Shown: positions 1-9,168, numbered from the stretch's first letter. The stretch: 64,000 nt of DNA from Pseudocitrobacter vendiensis (GCF_943590815.1 NZ_CALSBS010000005.1:124001-188000); one strand, 5' to 3'. Made by a program: numbers and translations. The notes: a model not told the origin generated them from the sequence alone.

Positions 1-1259
1 CCCTGCGCGTTCGCAATAACGAATTCAATCACGAAAATTTGCAGCTCGGCATTAACGAAGCCCATGCGCTCGGTAAAAAATTCTATGTGGTGGTGAATAT
101 CGCGCCGCATAACGCCAAGCTGAAAACTTTTATTCGTGACCTGAAGCCGGTGGTGGATATGGGGCCGGATGCGCTGATTATGTCCGATCCGGGTCTTATC
201 ATGCTGGTGCGTGAGCATTTCCCGGATATGCAGATTCACCTCTCCGTACAGGCGAACGCCGTGAACTGGGCGACGGTGAAATTCTGGCAGCAGATGGGGC
301 TCTCCCGCGTGATTCTTTCCCGCGAACTGTCGCTGGAAGAGATTGAAGAAATTCGCCAACAGGTGCCAGAAATGGAGATTGAGATCTTCGTTCATGGCGC
401 GCTGTGCATGGCCTACTCTGGCCGTTGCCTGCTTTCTGGCTATATTAACAAGCGCGACCCGAACCAGGGCACCTGCACCAACGCCTGTCGTTGGGAATAC
501 AACGTTCAGGAAGGCAAAGAGGACGTGGTGGGTAATATCGTCCATAAATATGAGCCGATTCCGGTGCAGAACGTTGAGCCGACGCTGGGCATCGGCGAGC
601 CAACCGACAAAGTGTTTATGATTGAGGAAGCGCAGCGTCCGGGCGAGTACATGACCGCCTTCGAAGACGAACACGGCACTTACATCATGAACTCGAAAGA
701 TCTGCGCGCCATTGCCCACGTCGAACGTTTGACGCAAATGGGCGTGCACTCGCTGAAAATCGAAGGCCGTACTAAATCCTTCTACTACTGCGCGCGCACG
801 GCGCAGGTGTACCGCAAGGCAATTGATGATGCCGCCGCAGGCAAACCGTTCGATACCAGCCTGCTGGAAACCCTGGAAGGTTTGGCCCATCGCGGTTATA
901 CCGAAGGCTTCCTGCGTCGTCATACGCATGACGATTACCAGAATTACGAATACGGTTTCTCTGTGTCTGAACGCCAGCAGTTTGTCGGCGAATTTACCGG
1001 TCAGCGCAAAGGCGCGCTGGCGGAAGTGGCGGTGAAGAATAAATTTGCCGTCGGCGATAGCCTGGAACTGATGACCCCCCAGGGTAACGTAAACTTTACG
1101 CTGGAGCAGATGGTCGACGCCAAAGGTGCCGATAAACCGGTCGCACCGGGCGACGGTCATATTGTCTGGCTGCCGGTACCGGAAGATATCGCTTTGGATT
1201 ACGCGCTGCTGATGCGCAATTTCAACGGCGAATCGACGCGTAACCCGCACAGCAAGTAG
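1..1259 (+). CDS. trhP: TrhP, tRNA 5-hydroxyuridine modification protein (5' end cut by window)
   Basis: C-terminal 90% of the U32-peptidase-like protein TrhP (YegQ). The reading frame is already open at base 3, so the true start lies outside the window; E. coli TrhP has 453 residues and about 35-45 are missing here. The family does not act as a protease. TrhP makes prephenate-dependent 5-hydroxyuridine at wobble position 34 of tRNAs. A cysteine cluster typical of the family's iron-sulfur site is visible (MAYSGRC, then GTCTNAC about 20 residues later). The C-terminal beta-barrel-like segment ends in NPHSK. The gene stands alone, and CyaR follows downstream as in E. coli. Identity is very secure; only the N-terminus is unseen. 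Confidence 0.95.
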   Translation, partial: LRVRNNEFNHENLQLGINEAHALGKKFYVVVNIAPHNAKLKTFIRDLKPVVDMGPDALIMSDPGLIMLVREHFPDMQIHLSVQANAVNWATVKFWQQMGLSRVILSRELSLEEIEEIRQQVPEMEIEIFVHGALCMAYSGRCLLSGYINKRDPNQGTCTNACRWEYNVQEGKEDVVGNIVHKYEPIPVQNVEPTLGIGEPTDKVFMIEEAQRPGEYMTAFEDEHGTYIMNSKDLRAIAHVERLTQMGVHSLKIEGRTKSFYYCARTAQVYRKAIDDAAAGKPFDTSLLETLEGLAHRGYTEGFLRRHTHDDYQNYEYGFSVSERQQFVGEFTGQRKGALAEVAVKNKFAVGDSLELMTPQGNVNFTLEQMVDAKGADKPVAPGDGHIVWLPVPEDIALDYALLMRNFNGESTRNPHSK

Positions 1260-1294
1260 TTCATAGTGGGTAATTTCGCAAGCGAGAAGAATCT

Positions 1295-1310
1295 TAGAAT
1301 TGGATCACAT
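1295..1310 (+). promoter_or_regulatory. CRP-binding site for cyaR (class II position)
   Basis: The half-site TCACA lies at 1306-1310. Its partner at 1295-1299 (TTAGA) matches TGTGA at three of five bases. The centre lies about 40.5 bp before the predicted CyaR start at 1343, the class II activation position. CyaR is known to be CRP-activated in E. coli. The site is degenerate on one side. Confidence 0.6.
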
Positions 1311-1330
1311 ACCTAATTGTTTATTCCGGG

Positions 1331-1336
1331 TATTAT
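1331..1336 (+). promoter_or_regulatory. cyaR -10 element
   Basis: TATTAT ends 6 bp before the first base of the CyaR homology (1343), which is the expected spacing for a sigma70 start. No good -35 hexamer is present, consistent with CRP dependence. Confidence 0.6.
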
Positions 1337-1342
1337 CGCTTC

Positions 1343-1428
1343 GCTGAAAAACATAACCCATAAATGCTAGCTGTACCAGGAACCACCTCCTTGGCCTGCG
1401 TAATCTCCCTTACGCAGGCTAATTTTTT
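1343..1428 (+). ncRNA. cyaR: CyaR (RyeE) small regulatory RNA
   Basis: The 86-base segment begins GCTGAAAAACATAACCCATA and contains the conserved central stretch ACCAGGAACCACCTCCTT. It ends in a terminator hairpin (GCCTGCGTAA/TTACGCAGGC, 1394-1420) with a six-T run at 1423-1428. It matches remembered E. coli CyaR (about 87 nt) almost base for base, and its place just after trhP is the same. CyaR is an Hfq-dependent RNA made under high cAMP-CRP; it represses ompX, luxS, nadE and yqaE by base pairing. The CCUCC-containing region is the known seed and is unchanged here. Confidence 0.93.
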
Positions 1429-1524
1429 ATCTGTTGCCTTCCTTTTCTGAAAATCAGCTCCTTCTTATCCCGCTATACTTTTTCTGCCATATACTTTTAT
1501 TACGTTGAATAATGAGGAAAAAGG

Positions 1525-2424
1525 ATGACCAACTTTCCCGCCAGCTTATTGATCCTCAACGGCAAGAGCGCGGACAATCCGCAGCTGCGTCAGGCGGTTG
1601 ATACCCTTCGTAAAGAAGGCGCTGAACTTCATGTTCGCGTCACCTGGGAAAAAGGCGATGCGCCGCGCTATATCCAGGAAGCGCTGCAACTTGGCGTCGC
1701 CACGGTAATTTCCGGCGGCGGCGACGGCACCATTAATGAAATCGCCACCGCGTTGATTGAGCTGAAAGACGATAATGCTCCGGCTTTGGGGATTCTGCCC
1801 CTCGGCACCGCTAATGATTTCGCCACCAGCGTCGGTATTCCGATGGATCTGGAGAAAGCTCTGCGTCTGGCGATTTCCGGGCGCGATGTGCCGATTGATA
1901 CTGCGCGCGTGAACGATAAAACCTGCTTTATTAATATGGCAACGGGGGGATTTGGCACGCGCATTACCACCGAAACACCGGAAAAACTGAAAGCGGCGTT
2001 GGGTGGCGTTTCCTATTTGATTCACGGGTTAATGCGGATGGACACGCTGAAACCTGACCGCTGTGAAATTCGCGGTGAGAATTTCCACTGGCAGGGCGAT
2101 GCGCTGGTGATTGGCATTGGTAACGGGCGTCAGGCCGGCGGTGGACAGCCACTCTGCCCTGACGCACTGATTAATGATGGGCTGCTGGATTTACTGGTGA
2201 TTACCGGGGAAGAACTGCTGCCTGCCATTTTCACCACCATTACACAGCAGGAAGAGAACCCGCATCTGGTGCGCGGGCGCTCTGACTGGATAGAAATCAC
2301 CTCGCCGCATTCGATGACCTTTAACCTTGACGGTGAGCCGCTTAGCGGGCAGACGTTTCGCATCAATATTTTATCGGATGCGTTCCGCGCGCGCCTGCCG
2401 CCAGATTGTCAGCTATTGCGCTAG
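1525..2424 (+). CDS. yegS: YegS, lipid kinase of the DAGK family
   Basis: Has 299 residues, the same as E. coli YegS. It is a diacylglycerol-kinase-fold lipid kinase shown in vitro to phosphorylate phosphatidylglycerol. The nucleotide-binding motif [10 protein letters not shown] lies near residue 63, and the family motif [10 protein letters not shown] near residue 91. The C-terminal domain ends PPDCQLLR as in the orthologue. Shine-Dalgarno GAGGAAAAAGG directly precedes the ATG. It is a single-gene unit; a REP pair lies immediately downstream, between it and the convergent ABC operon. Confidence 0.95.
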   Translation: MTNFPASLLILNGKSADNPQLRQAVDTLRKEGAELHVRVTWEKGDAPRYIQEALQLGVATVISGGGDGTINEIATALIELKDDNAPALGILPLGTANDFATSVGIPMDLEKALRLAISGRDVPIDTARVNDKTCFINMATGGFGTRITTETPEKLKAALGGVSYLIHGLMRMDTLKPDRCEIRGENFHWQGDALVIGIGNGRQAGGGQPLCPDALINDGLLDLLVITGEELLPAIFTTITQQEENPHLVRGRSDWIEITSPHSMTFNLDGEPLSGQTFRINILSDAFRARLPPDCQLLR

Positions 2425-2433
2425 CCTGCAATA

Positions 2434-2510
2434 ATGCCGGATGCGGCTGCGCCTTATCCGGCCTACAATGACTCCCCCACAGGCCGGGCAAGCGCAGCGC
2501 CCCCGGCATG
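2434..2510. repeat. BIME: two REP units between convergent genes
   Basis: GCCGGATGCGGCTGCGCC continues to TTATCCGGCC. It is followed after a short spacer by an oppositely oriented REP relative (GGCCGGGCAAGCG to CCCCCGGC). The pair can fold into stable hairpins and sits exactly between the convergent ends of yegS and the ABC operon. Confidence 0.85.
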
Positions 2511-2512
2511 GC

Positions 2513-3286
2513 TCAATACGCTGCCACTTCCCGCGCCATCTCGCGGGTGTACTGCTGGCTGGCGTTGACCAGCATCCGCGTATAATCCGTTTGCGCTTTC
2601 CCGGCAACCAAATCGTCAACGGTGAGCGTTTCGAGGATTTTACCGTACTGCATCACCGCCACTTTCTGGCATAAGTGGGCGAGGACGCCGAGGTCATGCG
2701 TCACCATCAGATAAGTCAACCCCGACTCCTGCTGCAACTCCGCCAGCAGGTTTAAAATCTCCGCCTGCACCGACACATCCAGCGCCGACGTCGGCTCATC
2801 AAGCAGCAACACCTGCGGCTCCAGAATCAACGCGCGGGCAATCGCCACGCGTTGACGCTGCCCGCCGGAGAGCTGATGCGGGTAGCGATCGCGAAAGGCG
2901 CGGTTTAACCCCACGCGATCCAGCAGCGTGTTGATTCGTCGGTCGCGATCGGCGATGCCGTGGATTTGCAGCGGCTCCTCCAGAATATCGCCAATGGTAT
3001 GGCGCGGATGCAACGAACCGTAGGGGTCCTGAAACACCATTTGCACCTGGCGACAGCGCGTCCGGCTGATGCTGTGATCCAGCGGCTGGCCGTTAATCGC
3101 CAGCGCGCCCTGCCAGTGGGTAAACAGCCCGGCAAGGCACTTCAGCACCGTGGTTTTACCCGACCCCGACTCCCCCACCAGCCCGTAAATCTCACCCGGC
3201 TTAACGTGGAAACTCACGTCATACAGCACCTGATTACGCTTCTCACCTTCGCCAAACACCAGATTCAGGTTATTCACTTCAATCAT
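2513..3286 (-). CDS. Peptide-type ABC importer, second ATPase (DppF/OppF-like)
   Basis: 257-residue ABC ATPase and last gene of the enolase/ABC operon. Walker A is GESGSGKTT (about residue 38), the signature is LSGGQRQ, and Walker B with D-loop is [11 protein letters not shown]. It is short for the DppF/OppF class (usually about 320-330) because the C-terminal oligopeptide-binding extension is mostly missing. This makes it closer in size to NikE-like proteins. It should pair with the neighbouring 290-residue ATPase on the inner face of the membrane to drive import. The start lies 10 bp after the upstream gene, so the two are co-transcribed. Substrate unknown. Confidence 0.85.
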   Translation of the reverse strand: MIEVNNLNLVFGEGEKRNQVLYDVSFHVKPGEIYGLVGESGSGKTTVLKCLAGLFTHWQGALAINGQPLDHSISRTRCRQVQMVFQDPYGSLHPRHTIGDILEEPLQIHGIADRDRRINTLLDRVGLNRAFRDRYPHQLSGGQRQRVAIARALILEPQVLLLDEPTSALDVSVQAEILNLLAELQQESGLTYLMVTHDLGVLAHLCQKVAVMQYGKILETLTVDDLVAGKAQTDYTRMLVNASQQYTREMAREVAAY

Positions 3287-3296
3287 GACGCGTTCC

Positions 3297-4169
3297 TTAT
3301 TCTGTCAGCCAGTTGGCCTGGCGCTGCAACACCGGCAGTACCGGGCGGCGCTGATGCATATCCGGCAGCGAGTTGATCAACCCCTGCGTGTAGGGATGCT
3401 GCGCCTTATCGAGATCTTTCGCGGCTATCGATTCCACCACCCGCCCGGCGTACATCACCAGCACGCGGTCGCAAAAACTGCGCACCAGGTTGATATCGTG
3501 GCTGATAAAAATCAGCCCTAACCCACGTGATTTCACCAGATCGTCAAGCAAACCCAGCACCTGTAAGCGCACCGAGACATCCAGCGCCGAGGTGGGTTCA
3601 TCGGCAATCACCAGTTCCGGGTCGGTTATCAGCATCATGGCGATCATGACGCGCTGCCCTTGCCCACCAGAAATTTCATGGGGATAGAGCGCGTAAACGC
3701 GCTCCGGCTGGCGAATACGCACCACCTCCAGCATCTCCATCGCTTTGGCTTTCGCCTCCGCTTTACGCCCGGGATGGTGCGTCAGCCATGCTTCAGCAAT
3801 CTGATCGCCGACGCACACCACCGGGTTGAGCGAATATTTCGGGTCCTGCATGATCATCGAAATTCGCTTACCACGAATGCCGCGCATCTGCGCTTCCGTG
3901 GCATGCTGCAAATCGATATCACCGAACTGCATCCGCGCGGAGGTAATACGGGATTTTTTCGGATGCAGATGCAACAGCGCACGCCCGACGGTCGATTTAC
4001 CCGAACCTGATTCGCCAACAATCGCCAGCTTTTCGCGTCCCAGTTGAAAGGAGACACCGCGCACCGCGTGGGTCACCGCCTGGCCGTTAACAAACTCGAC
4101 GTGCAGGTCGCGCACATCAAGCAACGGCGTATTACATGCTGCGAGGATCGAGGATGTCACGTAAGCCAT
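3297..4169 (-). CDS. Peptide-type ABC importer, first ATPase (DppD/OppD-like)
   Basis: 290 residues. Walker A is GESGSGKST, the signature ISGGQGQ and Walker [13 protein letters not shown]-terminal HPYTQGL segment marks the oligopeptide-type (OppD/DppD) ATPase tail, although the usual cysteine-rich extension is absent. The only plausible start overlaps the end of the upstream permease gene by 38 bp, which suggests translational coupling. It works as a heterodimer with the following ATPase. Confidence 0.85.
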   Translation of the reverse strand: MAYVTSSILAACNTPLLDVRDLHVEFVNGQAVTHAVRGVSFQLGREKLAIVGESGSGKSTVGRALLHLHPKKSRITSARMQFGDIDLQHATEAQMRGIRGKRISMIMQDPKYSLNPVVCVGDQIAEAWLTHHPGRKAEAKAKAMEMLEVVRIRQPERVYALYPHEISGGQGQRVMIAMMLITDPELVIADEPTSALDVSVRLQVLGLLDDLVKSRGLGLIFISHDINLVRSFCDRVLVMYAGRVVESIAAKDLDKAQHPYTQGLINSLPDMHQRRPVLPVLQRQANWLTE

Positions 4170-5037
4170 CTCCTAAGAAATTGAATGCCAGACTGTTAAT
4201 CAGAATCGCCAGCCCCGGGATTGTCACCACCCACCAGCACTCCATCATGTAGGTGCGACCGCTGGAAATCATCGCCCCCCATTCCGGCTCTGGCGGCTGC
4301 GCACCAAGGCCGAGGAAGCCGAGCCCGGCGGCGGTCAGGATGATCCCCGCCATATTCATGGTGATACGGATGATCACCGACGGCAGGCACAGCGGCACAA
4401 TATGTCGCCACAGCACGCGTACCGGTGATGCGCCCTGCAAACGGACTGCCGAAATAAAATCAGCCTGACGTAGCGAGAGTGTTTCGGCACGCGCCAGGCG
4501 CGCAATCGGCGGCCAGGCGGTTAACGTTATCGCGATAACCACATGCTCCAGCCCTGGCCCTAAGGCAGCGACAAACGCCAGTGCCAGCACCAGGCTTGGG
4601 AAGGAGATAAAAATGTCGGTGACGCGCATCAACACCATATCGACCTTTCCACCAAAATAACCTGCGGTAACGCCGAGCAGCAGCCCCAGAGGGCCGACGG
4701 TAACCGACACCAGCAGTACGATGTAAAGCGTGATGCGCGAGCCGTACACCAGACGGCTGAAAATATCGCGACCAAACTCATCGGTACCAAACCAGTGCTG
4801 CGCGTTGGGCGCGATAAGTGCGTTATTGAGGTCCTGCACCAACGGGTTATACGGCGCGATGAGCGGCGCAAAAATCGCTACCACCAGCAGCAGGAAAATA
4901 ATCCCGCCGCCAATAGCGGTCAGCGGGTTCCGCGCCATCTTGCCGATAAAGCCGCTCGTACGCTGTAGCGCACGTTTGATACGCGCCGCACCTTCACCAT
5001 CACCTGCACGTACCGGCGTATCCAGAGAAACGGTCAT
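4132..5037 (-). CDS. Peptide-type ABC importer, permease C (DppC/OppC-like)
   Basis: 301 residues with six predicted membrane helices, after a cytoplasmic N-terminus of about 35 residues. The N-terminal OppC segment includes NPLVQDLNNAL and HWFGTDEFGRDIFSR, a hallmark of DppC/OppC/NikC permeases. The EAA-loop region is around QADFISAVRLQGAS. It overlaps the upstream permease gene by 4 bp (ATGA-type junction). It forms the transmembrane pore with permease B. Confidence 0.88.
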   Translation of the reverse strand: MTVSLDTPVRAGDGEGAARIKRALQRTSGFIGKMARNPLTAIGGGIIFLLLVVAIFAPLIAPYNPLVQDLNNALIAPNAQHWFGTDEFGRDIFSRLVYGSRITLYIVLLVSVTVGPLGLLLGVTAGYFGGKVDMVLMRVTDIFISFPSLVLALAFVAALGPGLEHVVIAITLTAWPPIARLARAETLSLRQADFISAVRLQGASPVRVLWRHIVPLCLPSVIIRITMNMAGIILTAAGLGFLGLGAQPPEPEWGAMISSGRTYMMECWWVVTIPGLAILINSLAFNFLGDGLRDILDPRSM

Positions 5038-6071
5038 GATTTTGTCCTCGGATCAAAGAGTTGATAAAGCATGTCGGAAAGCAGGTTGAGCATCACGAAA
5101 ATAACCCCGACCACCAGCACGCAGCCCATCACCGCGTTCATATCACCCAGCAGCAGGCTGCCGGTAAGATAGGAGCCAAAACCCGGCCATGAGAAAACGG
5201 TTTCAATCAGCACTGCGCCTTCCAGCAGTGAGCCGTAGGCCAGCGCGACGACCGTCAGCAGTTGTACCAGAATGTTGCGAAACGCGTGATTCCAGATAAC
5301 CTGACGTTCGGTTAACCCCTTCACGCGGGCGGTGATAATAAATTCCTGCGATAACTGCGCCAGCATAAAGCTGCGGGTCATCCGGCTGATGTAGGCCAGC
5401 GAATGGAAACCGAGCAGCGCGGCAGGCAGGATCAGATGGTTTATCGCATTCCAGAACACCGTACCGTTGCCCGTCAGTAACGCATCGACGGTCATTAACC
5501 CGGTACGACGCGGCACGAGGCCGTCCAGACCTAAATCCACGCGCCCTGCGCCGCCCACCCAGCCGAGCCACGCGTAAAACACCAGCAGCCCCATCATCCC
5601 AACCCAGAAGATAGGCGTGGAGTAGCCTGCCAGGCTGATAATTCTCACCACATAGTCGGAAACGCTGTTACGACGCGCCGCCGCCAGTACGCCCAGTGGA
5701 ATGCCGAGCCCGGCGCCAACAATGATCGCCATCGTCGCCAGCTCCATGGTGGCCGGGAAGACGCGGATAATATCGTCGAGCACCGGTTTGCCGGTGAGCA
5801 ATGCGTTGCCTAAATCACCGTGCAGCAGGTTGCTGAAATAGATACCAAACTGCGCCGCCAGTGATTTATCAAAGCCCAGTTGCTGATAAACCTGCTGATA
5901 GGTGCTTTGATCCGCATCGGGTCCGACAATCGCCAGCACCGGGTCGATGGGCATCACGCGCCCGATGAAAAACGTGAGTAACAGCAGGCCGAATAGCGTA
6001 ATTGCGACCTGCATCAATCGCTTAGAGAATCGCCGGGCGCGCGAGCCTGACGCAAGTATGACCATACTCAT
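5034..6071 (-). CDS. Peptide-type ABC importer, permease B (DppB/OppB-like)
   Basis: 345 residues (E. coli DppB is about 339). The first membrane helix follows a short basic N-terminus. The pattern typical of the family is seen around YQQLGFDKSLAAQFGIY and GDLGNALLTGKPV, and the EAA loop around SQEFIITARVKGL. It overlaps the binding-protein gene upstream by 4 bp and the permease C gene downstream by 4 bp. The tight packing shows one transcript. Confidence 0.88.
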   Translation of the reverse strand: MSMVILASGSRARRFSKRLMQVAITLFGLLLLTFFIGRVMPIDPVLAIVGPDADQSTYQQVYQQLGFDKSLAAQFGIYFSNLLHGDLGNALLTGKPVLDDIIRVFPATMELATMAIIVGAGLGIPLGVLAAARRNSVSDYVVRIISLAGYSTPIFWVGMMGLLVFYAWLGWVGGAGRVDLGLDGLVPRRTGLMTVDALLTGNGTVFWNAINHLILPAALLGFHSLAYISRMTRSFMLAQLSQEFIITARVKGLTERQVIWNHAFRNILVQLLTVVALAYGSLLEGAVLIETVFSWPGFGSYLTGSLLLGDMNAVMGCVLVVGVIFVMLNLLSDMLYQLFDPRTKS

Positions 6072-7690
6072 CCTTTATCTCCTTCGCTGACTTTATAGAC
6101 TTCACGCAAAAACGTGGTGGCCGAGGGGTGCGACTGGAAATCTTTGACTTCATTACGCACCACCACCGAATCCACCATCTGCGACAGCGGTTGCAGCGCC
6201 GGGATGAGCTGGTCATAACGGGTCTGGATTGCCTGATAGTCGGCCTGCTGTTTTTGCGGGTCGCGTTCAAGCAACGCCGTATCGATCATCTCGTTCAGTT
6301 GCTTGTCGTAAAAACCGGTGCGCCAGCCCTGAAAGTTGGTCAACCGCGCTTCATCGCTGTTGTCCGGGTTGTACACCAGCGCACGCAGGCTGGAGTGCGG
6401 GTGCGGTTCCATCCCACTGCCGCCGCGCCCCACCAGCAGGTCAAATTTGCGTTCGCGCATCGCGCCATAAATCTGGTTACCGGTGCCGGTAATGATTTTG
6501 GCGTTAATGCCAGCCTGCATCAGCGTTGACTGAACGGCAATCGCAATATTGAGGAATGGCTGATCGGCCAGCACGCGCAGCGTGGTGTCAAATCCGTTGG
6601 GATAATCGGCGTCCGCCAGCAGTTTTTTTGCCCGTGGAATATCGAGCTGATAGCCAGGGTCAGGTAGCGTTGACGGCATACCGGCTTTGATAGGACGCTG
6701 GTGCAGCACACCGTATCCCGGCATAAGCGCTTTGTTTATCCCCTGATAATCAATCAGATAGCGTACCGCTTCACGCACTTTCGGGTTGGCAAAATGGGCC
6801 TCTTTCATGCTCATTGCCACGTAATACACCGTGCCTTTCTGCACCGCTTCCACCGTCAGGTCAGGGTCTTTACGTAGAGCATTGATATCAGACACGGCCA
6901 TATTATTGGCGACGTCCAGATCGCCCTTTTCAATCATCAGACGCAGGGTTTGCGACTCCTGAAAATGGCGCAGCACCACCCGGCTCATTTTGGCCTCTTC
7001 CCGCCAGTAGTGCGGGTTGCGCTTCATGCGCAGCACATCTTTCGCCTGCCAGGTTTCCAGCATGAAGGGGCCGGAACCGGCTTCGTTGGTGGTCAGCCAG
7101 CGATTGCCCCAATCGTTATTGGCTTCATGCTGCTGTACGGTTTTGCTGTCGAGCACACCCAGGTTGCCCAGCGCGCCGAGGGAGTAGATAACCAGCTGCG
7201 GATCGTTGGCCTTCGGCAGCGTGATTTGCACCGTGTAGGGATCGGGCGCGCTCACCTGGTTATCGATATTTTTCTTACTGAAGCCATAGGATTTCCACAC
7301 CGATGCCTGCGCAAGGTTCAGGTGCAAAATTCGGCGCATCGACCACACCACATCGTCAGCCGTAAGCGGGTTGCCGGAGTGGAACGTTACGCCATCACGC
7401 AGGTGAAACGTCAGCACTTTGCCGTCCGGGCTGATATCCCAGGATTTCGCCAGCGCCGGTTTCACGTTGGTCAGTTGATTGGCATCCAGCTCCACCAGCG
7501 AGTCGTAAAGGTTAACGACAATACCCACCACCTCGTTCCCGGTCATCGCCGCCGGGTCGAGGGTCAGCAGGTTGTTCATATTCATACCAATGATGAGCTG
7601 ATCGGGGGGCGTTTTCGCCAGCGCCGCCCCGCTCCCCATCATCAGCGACAGCGCGAGTAAACACGCGCCCGCAAGGGAAGATTTTTTCAT
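6068..7690 (-). CDS. Periplasmic binding protein of the peptide-type ABC importer (SBP_bac_5)
   Basis: 540 residues with a Sec signal peptide (MKKSSLAGACLLALSLMMG, cleavage near GAALA). The mature part has the class C binding-protein layout of DppA/OppA/NikA: an N-terminal LTLDPAAMTGNEV segment, FHLRDGVTFHSGNPLTADDV, and a C-terminal DQLIPALQPLSQMVDSV. It captures the substrate in the periplasm and delivers it to permeases B and C. The family includes carriers of peptides, nickel, opines and oligosaccharides, so the name does not fix the ligand. The linked dehydratase suggests a sugar acid or a conjugate of one; this is inference. Confidence 0.85.
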   Translation of the reverse strand: MKKSSLAGACLLALSLMMGSGAALAKTPPDQLIIGMNMNNLLTLDPAAMTGNEVVGIVVNLYDSLVELDANQLTNVKPALAKSWDISPDGKVLTFHLRDGVTFHSGNPLTADDVVWSMRRILHLNLAQASVWKSYGFSKKNIDNQVSAPDPYTVQITLPKANDPQLVIYSLGALGNLGVLDSKTVQQHEANNDWGNRWLTTNEAGSGPFMLETWQAKDVLRMKRNPHYWREEAKMSRVVLRHFQESQTLRLMIEKGDLDVANNMAVSDINALRKDPDLTVEAVQKGTVYYVAMSMKEAHFANPKVREAVRYLIDYQGINKALMPGYGVLHQRPIKAGMPSTLPDPGYQLDIPRAKKLLADADYPNGFDTTLRVLADQPFLNIAIAVQSTLMQAGINAKIITGTGNQIYGAMRERKFDLLVGRGGSGMEPHPHSSLRALVYNPDNSDEARLTNFQGWRTGFYDKQLNEMIDTALLERDPQKQQADYQAIQTRYDQLIPALQPLSQMVDSVVVRNEVKDFQSHPSATTFLREVYKVSEGDKG

Positions 7691-7729
7691 CTGTGTATAC
7701 CGTTTGTAGGGTTGAAGTATTTTTATCTG

Positions 7730-8884
7730 TCAGTCGTGGCTGACGGTATTGGCTTCGATATACGCAAAATTAATGTCTTCCCCGAGACCCGGCCCCTGCG
7801 GCAGATGCACAAAACCATCGGCGTCCATAGGGTCCACAATCGAGTTCAGGTAAGCCGCGGGCTCATCGTAATTCAGGAATGGATGCAGCAGGCCGCGTTC
7901 GTACCAGCGACAGTTGCGAATCGCCCCCACCACCGCCAGGCTTGCCGCACCGTTGCCGTGCACTTCGCAATCCATGCCGAAGGATTCCGCCAGCGCCGCA
8001 ACTTTGATGGTCGGCGTGATGCCACCGACGCCGTTAGCGCCCGCACGCAGAATGTCGCAGGCTCCGGCTTTTACCCAGTCGGCGCGGCTGTGGTGCTTCC
8101 CACCAAAGCTTTCCGGGCCAATCACCGGAATAGAAAGATTTTCCGCAAGCCAGGCATAAGACGACATGCTGTCCTCTTCCATTGGCTCTTCAAACCAGGC
8201 GAAGTTGAGTTTTTCCAGTTCTTTACCAATCCACAGCGCTTCAGTGCGGCTGTACCAGTGGTAGCCGTCAATCATCAGGTCGATGTCCGGGCCGACGGCT
8301 TCCCGCACGGCGGCGCAGGCTTTGATATCCATTTTCGGGTTCGGCGCAAAAGAAACCGGCGGCATCCAGGTGTGCAGTTTGATAGCCTTATACCCGCGCG
8401 CCACCAGCGTTTCGGCAAACGCTGCGTACTCTTCCGGCGTGGAGAGCCCGCCTTTCAGATCGTCTCCGCACATGGTGCTGCCGTAGGCCGGAACTTTGTC
8501 ACGAAAGCCGCCCAGCAGTTTATACACCGGCATGTTGAGTTTGCGGCCCATTAAATCCCACAGAGCCTGCTCGACAAACGACAGCGCGCGCTCGGTCAGT
8601 TGATGTGCGCTCCCGCGCTGCCAGTGCACTAAATCCTGCCAGATACGCTCGCGGTTAAACGGGTCCTGCCCGACCAGCACCTTGCGGAAAAAGGTATTCA
8701 CCACAAACGGGCGTACCACTTCCGGCGGGGCAAACGAAAAACCCTGAGTGCCGTCATCAGCCGTAATCGTGAGCATCGCCATTTTTGCCAGGCTTTCTGC
8801 ACCCGGGTGCGAATGGCCTGCGCTGTCGGAAACTCGACGTGTAGGGTATTGAAAAACAGTGACGTTTACAGATTCAATTTTCAT
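7730..8884 (-). CDS. Enolase-superfamily enzyme, mandelate racemase subgroup (acid-sugar dehydratase-like)
   Basis: 384 residues and first gene of the operon. Metal ligands fit D206 (MIDGYHW), E232 or E233 (WFEEPM) and E258 (IGPES). A His-Asp dyad of the mandelate-racemase subgroup is given by H309 (CEVHGNG) with D277. On the second barrel strand the usual K-x-K is K169-L-H171. This arrangement fits sugar-acid dehydratases that remove water from an aldonate or aldarate, better than muconate-lactonising or dipeptide-epimerase members, which use lysines on both sides. The exact substrate is not readable. Shine-Dalgarno AAGGA lies 7 bases before the ATG. Being co-transcribed with a full importer, it probably acts on the imported compound. 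Confidence 0.8.
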   Translation of the reverse strand: MKIESVNVTVFQYPTRRVSDSAGHSHPGAESLAKMAMLTITADDGTQGFSFAPPEVVRPFVVNTFFRKVLVGQDPFNRERIWQDLVHWQRGSAHQLTERALSFVEQALWDLMGRKLNMPVYKLLGGFRDKVPAYGSTMCGDDLKGGLSTPEEYAAFAETLVARGYKAIKLHTWMPPVSFAPNPKMDIKACAAVREAVGPDIDLMIDGYHWYSRTEALWIGKELEKLNFAWFEEPMEEDSMSSYAWLAENLSIPVIGPESFGGKHHSRADWVKAGACDILRAGANGVGGITPTIKVAALAESFGMDCEVHGNGAASLAVVGAIRNCRWYERGLLHPFLNYDEPAAYLNSIVDPMDADGFVHLPQGPGLGEDINFAYIEANTVSHD

Positions 8885-8912
8885 TATGTGTCCTTAGTAC
8901 AACAAAATAGTG

Positions 8913-8927
8913 GGCATTGCGGATGCC
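8913..8927. promoter_or_regulatory. Candidate operator upstream of the enolase/ABC operon
   Basis: Inverted repeat GGCAT-TGCGG-ATGCC, about 30 bp before the ATG of the first operon gene; nearly matching flanks extend it to TGG...CA. The position suits a repressor site. No regulator gene is adjacent. Confidence 0.3.
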
Positions 8928-9135
8928 ACAACCCTGTGACTTACACTTCCCGGCAAGCCGGTTTTAAGTAATTGAAAAAGCGTTTCACTGGATAATCTAA
9001 GCACAAAATATGAGGCCTGCCTCGGACAAATCCCGCTAACGATTGACTGTTTTTTGGGCATAAGCACGAGAGGACGTGACTGTTTTCACAAAAGGATGAA
9101 GAAATGTGAGGGGGATCGTTACGAGAAAAGGTAAA

Positions 9136-9160
9136 CCCGGCGAGGCAAAAACTCACCGGG
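9136..9160 (-). terminator. Hairpin downstream of fbaB
   Basis: Read on the minus strand, CCCGGTGAG and CTCGCCGGG pair (one G-U) around a short T-rich loop; a T-rich tract follows. It sits 9 bp after the fbaB stop. It is the likely fbaB terminator, though the T run is interrupted. Confidence 0.5.
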
Positions 9161-9168
9161 AAAGGTCA

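Noticed and set aside
8941-9156. 71-codon minus-strand frame between the enolase gene and fbaB
   Set aside because: Poor ribosome site, Cys/Phe/Ser-rich peptide, and it covers the fbaB terminator and operon promoter region.
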